From: Amborella trichopoda
Lineage: Eukaryota; Streptophyta; Magnoliopsida; Amborellales; Amborellaceae
Length of the DNA: 64,000 bases
NCBI RefSeq assembly: GCF_000471905.2
Contig: NW_006499364.1
Coordinates: 3,448,357-3,512,356, forward strand
Direction of reading: 5' to 3'
Shown: positions 35,483 through 47,189 of the stretch, one piece after another
Layout of the letters: every line of letters starts with the position of its first letter
Position numbering within the stretch: position 1 is the first letter of the stretch
The notes under the pieces: generated by a model
Seen by the model: the letters and a program-made list of their open reading frames with translations, nothing else
What the model was told of the DNA's origin: nothing
Database searches by the model: none
Made by a program: the position numbers and the translations under genes

Positions 35483-38004
35483 ATCATAGTGCCCACATGC
35501 TTGATCAACGCTAGACTAGTTGCATCGCATGCGTAAGGTCCATGGCTATCGCCGGTCTGAACCCCGCGCGTGATGAACGGCTCGATTTCGCAAAAGATCA
35601 CATAGAAGTCACTGCAGATTCTGGCAGCCGGAATCGTAGATTCTGGCCGAAGTTTAAGATTGTCCAAAACTTCGTTCGAGCACCAAATCACATCCCATTT
35701 GTGGCAACACGATCGTGGTAACAAGCTTAGTACAATTCAGAGAAGAAATCGAAGAAAAACATCAATATGAAGCAACACTATCAATCAAAAGTCTTCAAGA
35801 TCTATTCAAATTTCAAGTTATGTAATCATGCCTTTAAAGTGTGATTCATGGCTTAAAATTATTATCAAAATGATCATAGCATCGAGCCCTGTGCAATGGA
35901 AATCATCTTTTGTTTATTCTGATGCCGAATCGTCAATGGATTGTTTGAGTAGAATCAGGAACGTCCCTAGTTCTCAGCAGGGACTGTTTTGCAACTTCCC
36001 CAATTATTGGGTTGGGGAAAATCAATCATTTTGCAACCTATTTTCGTATTTTTTTAATTCAAATGAACCTTAATTATTATCAATTAAGGTTAGTTTTGGG
36101 TAATCCACCCACGTTTTAGCCTTAGTTAATAAATAAACTCTACCTTTCATTGAGAGGGGGGCTGGAAAATCATTATATGAGGATTAAGCTATTGATCAAT
36201 AAAAATTAAGGCTTTCTTCTTGAGTTCTCTTGAGCACATCTTAGAGAGAGAGGAGAGAGAAAGTTCAGAGCGGTACCCATCCTATCTTTGAGGTATTTTC
36301 TCTCCCTTCCCTTCTCTCTCTTCGATTTTCTTTTTCTCCTCATCTCTCTCTCCTTCTTGTTCTTTTTCTTGATCAGTCTTCTTCTTCTCTACTAAGTCTT
36401 TCTTAGAGGCCATGCACGGCAATGACAGTGTCAGGTGTGCCTCTTTCTTTCTTTCCCCTCCTGTGGTTTCACAAGTCGTGCATGGCGATGACAGTGCCAT
36501 GCACAAACTTCTTTCTCTTTCCTTCTCTCTTCTTGGTCTCTTTTCCTCAACATGGTTTGCGTACGACGTTAGTCGTTGTTGTGCATAATTCCATCTGAAG
36601 GAGTGCACGGTGAGCCGGGCTATGCTCAAGCTGCTGGTCGGGCTCCTGTTTCGATTCCAAGATGAGTGTCACACGTGGTGATATCCATCACCAACAGTGA
36701 ACCATCTCTCTTTCTTCTCAAGGATCGCAGACGGTGCTGCTCATCGCCATCTACAGGCATGTCATTGCCGTCCTACGCAAGCACAGATGGTGATAGTCAC
36801 CACCGCCTGTGGACATGTCTTCAGCATCCATACCTATCGCAGACGACGATGCTTATAGCCGCCCTTGAGGGTTTCACCCGTGCTTCGCATCCGCCGCAGA
36901 CAGCGATGCTTATCGCCACCCGCAAGGGTTTCACACGTGCTTTGCGTCTATTACAAAAGGCGATGCCTATCGCCTCCCTCGAAGGGTCATGGCGATTTTC
37001 ATCACCATCCGCATGCCTATCGTTTTCACTCTGTGGCCATCGAAGATGGCGATACTTATCGCCACCCATGAAGGGTAGCTGTTGCCTTCCCATGTGACGG
37101 ACGGTGACGGCCAGCGCCATCTGCAGTTCACTGCTCACCCTTTCACCGTGAGCAGTAGTGTCTAGCGTCATTCAAGGGCCATGGCCCTATTACTTCCTGA
37201 CTGTGGGTAGTGGTACCTAACACCACCGGGACCTTCCTACTCCTTCATCTCGCATCTTCTCTCCGCTCTCTTGTTTTCTCCTTTCTTCTTCCATTCTTGC
37301 TTTACTAAACGATAAACTCAGTCTAGCACTGTCATAGCAGTTAGGCTGGCGAGCAGTATTGTCGTTGTGCTAGTACAGAGTACCATACTCATCTTGCTAC
37401 CACACCAGGGTAGGACAGTCATATCAGCCTTGGTTCCGAGTAGTATTATCATTGTGCCGGTGTGAGTTACCGTGCCCATCTTGCTACCACTCCGAGTCGG
37501 TCACTGTACTGATCTAGCTATCATGCTAGTCTCATTCCCTTGTCAGGTCTTCTTTTAGTTTCTCCTCCTTATTCAAATTATCTTCTTTAGCACCCTAATT
37601 TCTCATCTTCTTTGCCATCTGATTGTGCACATTTGTGCATATTCGACCCGAGACAAGGGTGGGTCCCTCGGTCCACTTGTCTTGCAAATTAACCATGTTA
37701 GTGCTCTGCAAAAAACAAGGAGATTGCAGATCAAGGCAGGCGTGTCCAAATCAGTTGAAGCAACGGGGGGGCTTTCCATCTTGATCTAAGAGGGCACCCA
37801 CGCCAGTCAGCCTAAGTAATTCATGGACCCAGGTGAGGTTGGGTGCCACCTCACGAATAAAAGTCCTCTTTCACCAGTTGGGCACCTGTCCTAGTTTCGT
37901 GAACAAGGTTCCTGAGAGAGAGGTCTCAGGTGCCGGGTCTTCTGAACCCAAGATGTGCCACCCAATCGTCTAGATTGGGGGGCGAGATCGAGGCATTTGA
38001 CCCA
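35483..38004 (+). mobile_element. 5' LTR of E6, 5' end missing
   Basis: Matches the last 2.5 kb of the 3' LTR (50490-52979), so the outer U3 has been lost at 35482. It holds the U3 block with TGATCATGCCTTTAAA, a weak TATA (36126-36137), a CT-rich stretch, the 38-bp-type array (36800-37080), the 105-bp doublet (37320-37530) and the U5 end, which reads ...GACCCA at 38004. Over 36120-36260 it differs from the 3' LTR at roughly one base in eight, so the insertion is old. Confidence 0.85.
36126..36137 (+). promoter_or_regulatory. TATA-like box of the E6 5' LTR
   Basis: TTAATAAATAAA is followed by CTCTACCTTTCATTGAGAGG. The 3' LTR has the stronger TATATATAG at the same place (51134-51142), so this box has probably decayed. 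Confidence 0.5.
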
Positions 38005-38006
38005 TT

Positions 38007-38024
38007 TGGTGACTCCACTGAGGA
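38007..38024 (+). other. Primer-binding site of E6
   Basis: TGGTGACTCCACTGAGGA starts two bases after the LTR end CCCA. It differs from the E1 site at two positions. Its place between LTR and gag confirms the plus orientation of E6. Confidence 0.85.
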
Positions 38025-40842
38025 CTTACTACCCCTTTGATGGTTCGCTCTTGCTTGATCGGCATCACCTTTTATTTTCTGCACTGCATTCCATGACATC
38101 TGGGTTATTCAACCCATTTATTCGAGTTGGGGATTTTCTCATCCCCGCACTTGTGACCATCCCGGGGAAGCAAACTTCTTAAGCCTCATTCCCTACACTC
38201 CTTTCGAGTCAAGACTCACAGTCCAGCTCCTAGGTTCTTTCCTGGATTGGCGCAAGAAGGGACTTGAAGGTCCCTAACTCCCCACTTTCTAGTCTTGGTG
38301 GACCCTTCACCTATGCCCTTCGCATGGGTAACACGTTTGTTACCAACAACAACATGTACCCTGCTACTGGCAAGTCCCTTGCCAGTCACATTGCTAAGGT
38401 ACCCTGAAAGGCTACCCAGTTCGTTTTTGCGAAGGGCAAGTAGGTTGCCATCGCTCCTAAGGGGTCACCGTAAGGCCACCCCCCCATACTCCTTCCCCAC
38501 CCCGAACCTCTATGCCTAGAGGCTCGACACTCTGAGGAGGAGATCCTAGGGCCTCCACCTCTCGCACACACCTAAAGGCTCGTGGTCCATCCACTCGAGC
38601 CACACCTTGGGGTAGCTTACATGCTGCTTTGTGCTCACATCCAAGGCTAGGCCTTCTTGGGTCGAACCTTGCATGTGTCAAGCATTTGCATCCCATAGTT
38701 CGAAGCAACTTCAATTCTGTGCCAGCTCGAGCAGATGGGGGTCGACCACTTCGTCCTCCCTATCAGCACACTCAGCTTCACCCTTTGAGAGATAAGCTCC
38801 TACCCAGTGCCTCACAGATACGAGCTTGTTGGTCTCGACCTCCTAAGGTTGAACGAACTAATCGAGCCTGAGTTGACCCCCTAGTCACCCGAAGGCCTGC
38901 CTCTAAAGGTGTGCACGCACTAGTTTCACAGGTTCCTCCTCGATATCGACTCAGGCGAAGTCGCGAGCCAGTTCCTTCTTTTGTCACTCTTTCTTTTCCA
39001 AGTAAACACCTTGAGACCTGGTACTCAAAGGTTTTCCCTAAGAGTACCATCTTGAGTCAGCCACCTCAGGTCAGCCATGCACCCAGACCTCACAAGGGAT
39101 CTTGGGGCAAAAGCTTGATGGTAGATAAAAGCCTACAGCCCAAGCCAGCGGTCTAGATTACCCTCTAACCTTTGGCCTCACTCTCTGCTCCAGCTGATGG
39201 ACATAGCCCTCGCATGCTCAAGAATGATGGGGAAGTCTCAATTCTGGAGTGAAGTCTATTACAGCCTCAAGATCAAGCAAAAGAGAGGCCTGCAGCTCCT
39301 GACTAAAAAGGCTCCTAAGGAAGTTGAGTTTATCACTTTTGATGACCTCATGCCTCACAATCCCTTCTTCCCTCTTCGGATTGAGAAGCTGAGCAAGAAG
39401 TCCAAGAACATTTCTCGGTGGTTACCATCACATGAAAAGACTGAGCTGTCAAGAAATCATGGTCCCAAGATCGTTAAGAACCAGTTCTGACACGGTCGAC
39501 ATACAAGACTTGAGTCAAGTTGGAGCATGCTAAGCCCCTACAGACCAACTTGCCACGTATGACACGTCAACCCCAGCAGTACAGTACTCCACCTGGCTCT
39601 GACCCTTTAGAAGAAACGGTCAGTGTCATGGTGATCAACGAGCTAAGTGATGCCCAAGAAGATTGGATGAATAAGTTTGAGGCCATTCTCGAAAAGATGG
39701 ATTGTCTGGAAGCCTCTAGGCCGCCTTCTTCTCACCACGCGGCCAACTCGCTGCCTGGAGAGGACACAGTTCCCAGGCAAACTCCCCCACCGTCCTCCCA
39801 AGACTGCTCTGCTCCCCTCATGATTTTGCAAGCCGATAAAGATCCAATGGTGAGCCACAGTCTCAAGAGTAAGATCTCGGGCATGCAAGGGGCACTGCTT
39901 TACCTAAATCTGTACCCCTCGTATACCGACCAGGTGTCGTTTCCCCATACTATCATAACAGGAAGCTCCCCCGATTTAGTGGTACTACATCCCCACACTA
40001 GCATATCTCTCACATCCAAGTGGCTTATCGAGAGACAACAACTGATAGCCGACTCCTCCTCCGTCAGTTCGTCGTGACTCTTGAAGGGCCAGCCTTCCAA
40101 TGGTATGCTCGGCTACCTCCAAGTTTGGTACATACATGGCAGGAAATGGAGCATTTGTTTTACCAGTTCTTTTATGAAGTCCAGAGAAAGGTGGAAACCA
40201 TCGAGCTTCACACTCTGACTCAAGAGCCTGGTGAGCCAATCGATGAGTTCATCGCTCGATGGAGAGCGTTTGCAACCAATCATGCCACTCCCAAGACTGA
40301 AAGAGAAGCAGTTCAGACTTGCATATGAAATATGCTCCTCGAGATCTCCCTGCATATTGAGGCCTCCAATCCACCCTCCATGTCAGAGGTCATCACTAAA
40401 GTGGTTTTCATAGAAGGATCTGTCCAAGCGCCATGGTGGATCTCACCAGCAGTCCTCTAACTCGGGTAACAGCTGGGGCAATGGCAATTCTCACTCCAAT
40501 AATTAGGGCAACCAGCAAAAAAGGGTGATTAGTGTGGCTGTCACCATGACTGACACTAAGAAAGCTGCCCCTCAAACGTTGGACCTCTCCAAAGGGGTAG
40601 TCACAACCAAGGCACAAAAAGCACCTTAGGCTGGAGGCAAGCAATAGCAGTCCTATAACAAGGTCCCGGCCCTTAACAATACAAATCGAAGTGACTAATG
40701 GATCCAGCACTAGAACATGGTGTACTCCATTGAGAAGGAGTGGGTTCCTACTTTGCTTTGGTTACTAATAGACCAAAACATGATCCAGCTGCAGGAGGTC
40801 AAATCCCGAGAGCAAGCTGGACAGGAGACACACGAGAGATAC

Positions 40843-40884
40843 TGCGCATATCACAGAAGAGTAGGCCACCCCACTCAAGAGTGT
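40843..40884 (+). other. CHHC knuckle 1 of E6 gag
   Basis: CAYHRRVGHPTQEC followed by YTLKDVIEAL, the form usual in Tat-lineage gag proteins (CX2HX4HX4C). Confidence 0.85.
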
Positions 40885-41118
40885 TATACACTCAAAGACG
40901 TTATCGAAGCCCTTATTAACAAGGGTTAGATAAATCTCGAAGACTTAAAGAAAGCATTCAAGGCAACTGAGGCTTCCCACGTAGTAACAATCCAAGAGGA
41001 TGATGAGGTGCCTATCGTCCTCCCTGCAGTATTCTCCATGATGCTCGAAGAAGCTCTCATCACGCTGAGGCCTACAAGGCATCCCAAGTTCCTACTTCTG
41101 GGAACAGAGAACCTCTAG

Positions 41119-41160
41119 TGTCCATATCATCTCATACAAGGCCATGACCTGAGCAAATGC
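41119..41160 (+). other. CHHC knuckle 2 of E6 gag
   Basis: CPYHLIQGHDLSKC with the same spacing as knuckle 1, 235 bases downstream. A stop codon lies just before it (ENL, stop, CPYH). Confidence 0.8.
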
Positions 41161-41397
41161 ACCGGCTTCCAAAAGCTCTTGGAAAAGAAGATGCAGCACC
41201 AAGAAGATGATGATAACCCAAAAGGACACCCTCATGTCCTTGCTTCACCAGTGTAAGAAGACCTTTCGACACAAGCCTAGGGAAGTGTGTTAGACCCTCT
41301 ACAGATCCTCTTCAAGGCGATGCTCCGTCAGGGTCTCGTCACCCCCAAACCTGCCAAGCAACTTAGGCATATTGCCTAAGATACAAAAAATATTTGG

Positions 41398-41439
41398 TGC
41401 CCATATCACCAGGTATGGGACCATGAGTTGAGGGAATGC
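41398..41439 (+). other. CHHC knuckle 3 of E6 gag
   Basis: CPYHQVWDHELREC with CX2HX4HX4C spacing, followed by YKFKVVVMEKVQKG. The equivalent in E1 is at 735-776 and in E7 at 53180-53221. Confidence 0.8.
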
Positions 41440-42027
41440 TATAAGTTCAAAGTTGTAGTCATGGAGAAGGTACAAAAAGGCCACATTATTTGCACCATTC
41501 TCTCAGAACGCTTCCAAGCCACCACTCTCGTTCAGGAGGAAATCCCAATACAGGTCCCAATTGAGCATACCCTAGACTCTTCAGAGAACTTGACTTCTTA
41601 GCCTTGGGATGTCTACCAGGGACGAAGTAGACTCAAGTCCCTAAAGCGTGAGGTAGTTAGTACAGCTAGGGCCACTCACCAGCTTGATAGGATGGACCAA
41701 ACACCTCTCAAGGTATCCAGAAGGAAATGAGCACCCAGGTCAACTTGCTGAAGGAACCATATCCCTCAGCTACCAGTCGAAGAAGAATTTCTCAAGCTCC
41801 TTCCTCCACTGCCGACCTTACAGGACTTCATCCCAAGCGCAACTCACCATATCCCTTCATCCAATTAGATGGACGTCTCTGAATTATCTACTACTTGGGA
41901 CTCGTCCAATACAGGTGACGATATAAAATGCATCCCCCAGCGGTAAAACCTGGGGCAAGACCTAAAATACCCCTTGCACACGTCCAATTCTGGTGATGAT
42001 GTAAAAATCTACCTAAAACAATCTAAC

Positions 42028-42076
42028 ACTACTTCTTCTTCTCCTCCCTCTTTCTCTATCTACTTCACAGGTACAG
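42028..42076 (+). promoter_or_regulatory. Splice-acceptor-like tract upstream of RT in E6
   Basis: An almost pure pyrimidine run (ACTTCTTCTTCTCCTCCC, TTTCTCTATCTACTTC) ends in ACAG at 42067-42070, with a second AG at 42076. The RT-side frame (CPDLKEINLG) starts shortly after, although a stop codon sits just before it. E1 has the same layout on the minus strand at 112-185. Ogre elements are known to splice an intron out between gag-pro and RT. No donor site was assigned. Confidence 0.4.
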
Positions 42077-45000
42077 GTTGAAACTGTCCAGACTTAAAAG
42101 AGATAAACTTAGGGGCGGAGGCCGACTTAAGGCCAACTTTCATCTTAGAAAATATGTCCCCAGAGGAGAAGGAAAGTTGTACTTCCCTCCTGCGAGCAAA
42201 CGGGGACGTCTTTGCCTGGCATTATCATGAGATGCCATGTCTAGACCCTCAAATTGTTGTCCATCATCTCGTTATAAACCCTTCCATTAAACCCATAAAG
42301 CATAAATCAATAAGGTTTAGACCCGACCTCAAGATGCATATTGAAGTTGAGGTGAACAAACTTAGGTAAGCTGGATTCATACGTGAAGTCAAAATACACA
42401 AGATTGCTGGTAAATGTTGTCCCAATTAAGAAGAAAAATGGACAAATCAGTGTTTGCATTGACTTTCACGACTTAAACACCACCTTCCCCAAGGATGACT
42501 TCCCCCTGCCATTCACCGAGATGCTTGTTGATTCCACAACTCATTGCCAGATCTTCTCCATCATGGATGGATATTGTGGTTATAATCAGATCAGGATGGT
42601 ATCAGAGGATGAAGACGCCACTCCATTCTTGACCTCAAAAGGAGTCTTTTGCTACACTGTGATGTCTTTCGCATTAAAGACTGCTGGTGCAATGTACCAG
42701 TGAGCCATGACGACCATCTTAAAGGACATGATGCACGAGGAGGTCGAGTGCTATGTGGATGACTTAGTGGTGAAGTCTGAAATAAGGATGCTCACATGAA
42801 GGACTTTAAAAAGGTATTTGAGCGGCTGCGATATCACCAACTAAAGATGAACCTGTTGAAACATGCCGTCGGTGTATGCTCAGGAAAGTTCTTAGGGTTC
42901 ATCGTGATGTATCATGGGCTAGAGATTGAGTCGATCAAAATCAAGGCGATCCAGGACATGCTACCGCCTACAACCCTATGTGAGCTTTGGTCTCTCTAAG
43001 GGCAGCTGGCTTACATTCGAATGTTCATCTCGAACCTCTCAGGATGATGTAATCCCTTCTCACACCTGTTGAAGAAGGACACTCCCTTCATATGGGATGA
43101 GGTGTGCCAAGATGCACTCAATGATATCAAGAAATCCTTGTTGAATCCTCCGGTACTCTCCATGCTGGTGTTAGGAAGACCTCTCATCCTATTTGTGATA
43201 GCTCATGATGAGTCACTTGGGGCACTCCTAGCATAGAACAATGATGTGGGGAATGAATCAACACTCTATTATCTCAGCCGTAAGATGCAGGGGGCTGAGA
43301 AGAATTAACCTCCCATTGAGAAGATGTGCCTAGCCTTGATCTTTGCAGTACAGAAGCTCAGCCTTACTTGCTTGATCACGAAGTCAAGCTAATCTCAAGG
43401 GTGGATCTGGTGGCGATGCCTATGAGGACGCTTGGCCAAGTGGGCATTATTACTGATGGCGTTTGACATCACGTATGTACCACAAAAGGTTGTCAAAGGT
43501 CAAGATTTAGCAGACTTTCTCCTGGCTCACCTAGTCCCTTCGAAATCTCCCCTGTCTAGTGATCTCCCAAATGAAGAAGTTTTTTGTACGGTACTAACTC
43601 GGTCGTGGGAGATGTACATCGACGGAGCATTCCAGTCTGATAGAGGGGGTGCCGGAGTCATGTTCCTGAGTCCCGATGGTGGAATGATTCCTCTATCCTT
43701 CTCACTCACAGAGGAATTTTCTCATAATGGGGCTGAATAACAAGGCCTCAAAATCGGATTGGAGATTGGTCGAGAGCTAAACTTGGGGCAGCTGAACATC
43801 TTCGGTGACTCTGGGGATTTATGACATAAGGAAGGATACTCTCAAGCCATATCATGACACAACCAAATCTCATATAGCTCAATACGATGATTTCTCCCTA
43901 AGTCATATCCCTAGAAGGCTAAACTCATAGGCCTATGCACTCACAAAGCTCGGAGCCACCATTCGACTGTCTTCATCAGGGCCCATGCCCGTCTGAGTAA
44001 CAGAATGGAGACATGTTGACTTGAGAACCAAAGTTGATGCAGATGATGAGAGAGATGTCTTCTCTGAATGCCCACCTTATTTATTCGACGCACTCCTTGC
44101 AACCAAGGATGTCATTAAGGCAGAGCAGGAAATGTCCCGAGGTAAAGAATCCAAGGCTGAGAAGCAGGAGTCGGACTGCTTCGATCAGATATGCGCAAAA
44201 ATTGAACAAGTGGAAGACTGGAGGGAGCCTATCATGAACTTCATAAAGCATTGAAGGTTGCCTGAGGATCGGGCGGAACGCAACGGTATACGATGAATAT
44301 CTACCAAGTACACCCTTCTCGATGGGGATGTTCTCTTTCACCGATGATTTGACAAAATTCGCCTCAGATGCGTCGATGCACGAGAAGCAGATAAAGTACT
44401 GGAAGAAGTACATTTGGGTATTTGCAGGCTGCATCAATCCAACCCAAAGCTCTATGAGCACATAAATAGACTCGACTATTATTGGCCTTCAATGGTGGCT
44501 GCTGCCCAAAACTATGCTACAAGATGCTAGGTGTGCCAAATGCACTCAAGCCTCATTCATCAGCCCCCGGAGCCTCTCCATCTTACGATAGCATCATGTC
44601 CCTTCTCCTAGTGGGGTATGGACAATGTAGCACCCATCAACCCTCCTACTTCCTTGGGTCAAGCCTTCATCCTAGCAGTAACAGATTACTTTTCCATGTG
44701 GGCTGAAGCGATCCCTCTCAAGCAGGTTCCAGGGGCCACTATGACCAACTTCGTGCGGCACCACATCATATACCGATTTGGGGTTCCAGACCGAATAATC
44801 TTTGATAATGGCCCTCAATTCAAAAGTCATCACAATGATCACCTAGTTAACCAGTTCAATTTTGAGTGGAAGTACGCAACCATGTCCCACCCTTGAGCCA
44901 ATGGCTTAGCTGAGGTGTTCAACAAAACCCTGTGCGGGGTGCTCCAAAAGTCAATCTAGAAGTCAAAGAAGAATTGGCATGAGAGGCTGCCTGAAGCTCT

Positions 45001-45502
45001 GTGGGCTTAATGCACCACCACTTGGAATGCTACAAACTATAATCCTTATTCCCTGGTCTATGGAGGTGAGGCAGTTTTAACCCTCGAGGTTCAAATACCC
45101 TCACTTCATGTCTCTCTACATCCGAGACTAACTGAAGATGAGACGGTCAAGCTGTGTTATCTGGAGTTGGATGCTCTTGATGAAAAGAGGCTAGAGGCTC
45201 AGCCAAACCTTGAACTCAATCAGGGGAGAATGAAGAGCATTTTTGACAAGTGTGTCAAGGTTCGCTCGTTCGTTCGTGAGGATCTAGTCTTAGCAGTCAA
45301 GAGACTGATTGTCATGCATGAGAGTCGCAAAGGAAAGTTCGAACCCAAGTGGGAAGGTCCCTCCATAGTCAAAAAGGTCACACCAAATGGGGCCTATATA
45401 CTAGCAAACTTTGATGGAGAAGAGGCAATGCCCCCTCTCAATGGGCCATACCTAAAGAAGTATTATCCCTTATGTGCTCTTAAAATACAGTGCATGCAGT
45501 AA
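42077..45502 (+). pseudogene. pol: pol of E6: RT, RNase H, second RNase H, integrase
   Basis: RT runs from FAWHYHEMP (42215) through VCIDFHDLN (about 42450) to the catalytic YVDD at 42752-42763. A stop (TGA for CGA) lies at 42704 and a frameshift near 42781. The first RNase H spans about 43160-43540, ending FDITYVPQKVVKGQDLADF. The second RNase H starts MYIDGAFQSDRGG (43612), with the catalytic-type Asp kept. The integrase core has the Asp of VTDYF (near 44688), the Asp of FDNGPQF, and the Glu of LAEVFNK (44910). The C-terminal domain ends YLKKYYP and then a short tail to 45502. RT with two RNase H domains before integrase is the Tat-lineage order. At least ten stops or frame changes make it dead. 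Confidence 0.9.
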
Positions 45503-46740
45503 AAAGAAAGAAATCGAAAAGAAAAAATAGCAACCCAACTAAAAAGAAATTCATTTATTTTATTACAAAAGCCCATTATTAGGGAGGTTACAAATATAGT
45601 ATCAACAGTTGCTCTAACATCAAAGGAAAAGGGAGTGTTCACGCTGAAGTGTTGTTGTTGCTTTTGGGAAAGACCAACAATTTTTGAGTCAACTTCAAAT
45701 CATCTGACGAAGTACGATTGGTTTCCAGGAGATGGAAGAAGTACTCTGATGGAGTCTATCAGACATACAAAGCGCACTTCCTTAGCAAGAGGTTGGCCTA
45801 TGATGCATGCCCTTCTTCAACACAACATAGGCTTCATTGTTGTGCTGAAGGACTTGGCTTACAATAGTCCACAGTGGTCGGGCCTTCTCATTTGCCATCA
45901 CTCTTGGCTCCCACAAGACATCAACACGCACAACTTAATATAGCGCGTGATCATCGTCGCGCATGGCTCAACGCCACAGGTGACCACTACTGCGAGCAAT
46001 CCAACACCGCGTGCTACCATCACCGCGGGCTAGCCAATGCCGCGCGTGACCACTGCAGCGAGCGGCATACTGCCGAGCATGACTATCGCCATGCATAGCT
46101 TAGTGCCGCACGAAGACAACACTGTATGCGACTTAATGCTACGCATGCCCTTGTGGTGCCCCTGTTCCTACCATCCTCAATTCTCAGGGGGACATTTAAT
46201 GTTTCGTGCCTCTTCGGCTTCACCAACTGTCCCTCCTCGATGATGATCCACCTTCCCACGGCTCTTCACCTCCTGACCGCTACAGGTCCTGACGCCTTCG
46301 GTTCTCACTGGCATTTCCTCTCCTTTCCAGGAACTCACTCCTTTCTATCAGAAACTCTCCTCCATCCACCGAGAACCCGCTTATGACCTTATTCTTTACC
46401 TCTCCTCACCGGTGACCAATCCTACCTGAAAACTCTCCAGAAACCTCCTGATGACCTTTCGATCTCCTTTCTTCTCTCCGTTCTTCAGTGTGTTTTTGGT
46501 GAGCTCACTACTGTCCCTCTTCCTTCTCTTCTAGTGACTAAAAGACTGTCAGGAATGGCTCTAGAGTCCCTGAACTGTTTCCACAGAGCAGTTGTGCTTT
46601 CTGCTTCTCATCGAAATATTTTCACCTTTGCAGATGGCGATAGGTCCAGGCTGGGGCGAGTCAAGCCCGAGGCCCAAATGCAAGTCGCTGCCGCTTGTGC
46701 CACATCAACCTTCTGCCGTTTGTCACTATCGCTATGCCTT
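45503..46740 (+). mobile_element. 3' untranslated region of E6 / start of 3' LTR
   Basis: After pol there is an A-rich purine run (AAAAAGAAAGAAATCG) and TTCATTTATTTTATTACAAAAG, similar to what follows pol in E3. From 45930 to 46120 there is a GC-rich repeat (GCGCGTGACCA, CAACGCCGC). Then 46130-46740 has no match elsewhere and no recognisable gene. No clear polypurine tract or TG start marks the LTR edge, so the boundary lies somewhere in this interval. Confidence 0.5.
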
Positions 46741-46789
46741 AATGCCGCACGCATCCTCTAGACACTAACAACGTGCATATTATTACTAA

Positions 46790-47000
46790 GCCTAGTGTCA
46801 TCCATGCTCCACGATGCTTAACGATGTGCACTTCATTTAGAGGCTTAACGTCGTGCGCTTCATTTTGAGGCCTAATGACATGAGCCGTCGTGCACTTCAC
46901 CTCAGGCCTAACGTCGTGCACATCATCCATAGTCTTAACGTCGTGCGCATTATCTGAGTCTAACACCACGTGCGTCAATCAAAACCTAGTGCCGTGCACA
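46790..47000 (+). repeat. AACGTCGTGC minisatellite in U3 of E6
   Basis: About five units of 34-40 bp with the core GGCCTAACGTCGTGCACTTCAT. It fills the outer U3 slot that carries unrelated arrays in E2, E5 and E8. Confidence 0.7.
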
Positions 47001-47189
47001 TGCTATGGCATTGTCGTCTGTGGATTTCTCTCATTATTCCAGTGGAACTACACCTAGATATTATGCCATGACCACCGTTCTGCATCCCCAGGGAGTCTAT
47101 TCTCTGCACTACAATCGTCATATCCTCAGGGAGTCAAGTCTCCAATTACGGCTCCGTTCCCCATGGAGTCACATTCCTTTACCACATTA

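Larger units (their letters stand above)
38090..41600 (+). pseudogene. gag: gag of E6
   Basis: The best-preserved gag in the window, still broken by many stops and frame changes. After the primer site comes an N-terminal region (38100-38900) with VGDFLIPALVTI and SHIAKVP, shared with E1 and E4. Then come a basic region (39190-39490), an acidic block ETVSVMVINELSDAQEDW (about 39620), and the gag core with LEGPAFQWYARLPP and IDEFIARWRAFA (40020-40330). The C-terminus carries three CHHC knuckles (40843-40884, 41119-41160, 41398-41439). The total span of about 3.5 kb is long for a gypsy gag but reasonable for the Ogre/Tat group. No Asp-Thr/Ser-Gly protease motif was seen in any frame read after knuckle 3. 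Confidence 0.85.

Noticed and set aside
36666-37097. 143-codon plus-strand frame
   Set aside because: It is the U5 array of the E6 5' LTR in translation. The 3' LTR copy has a different frame structure.
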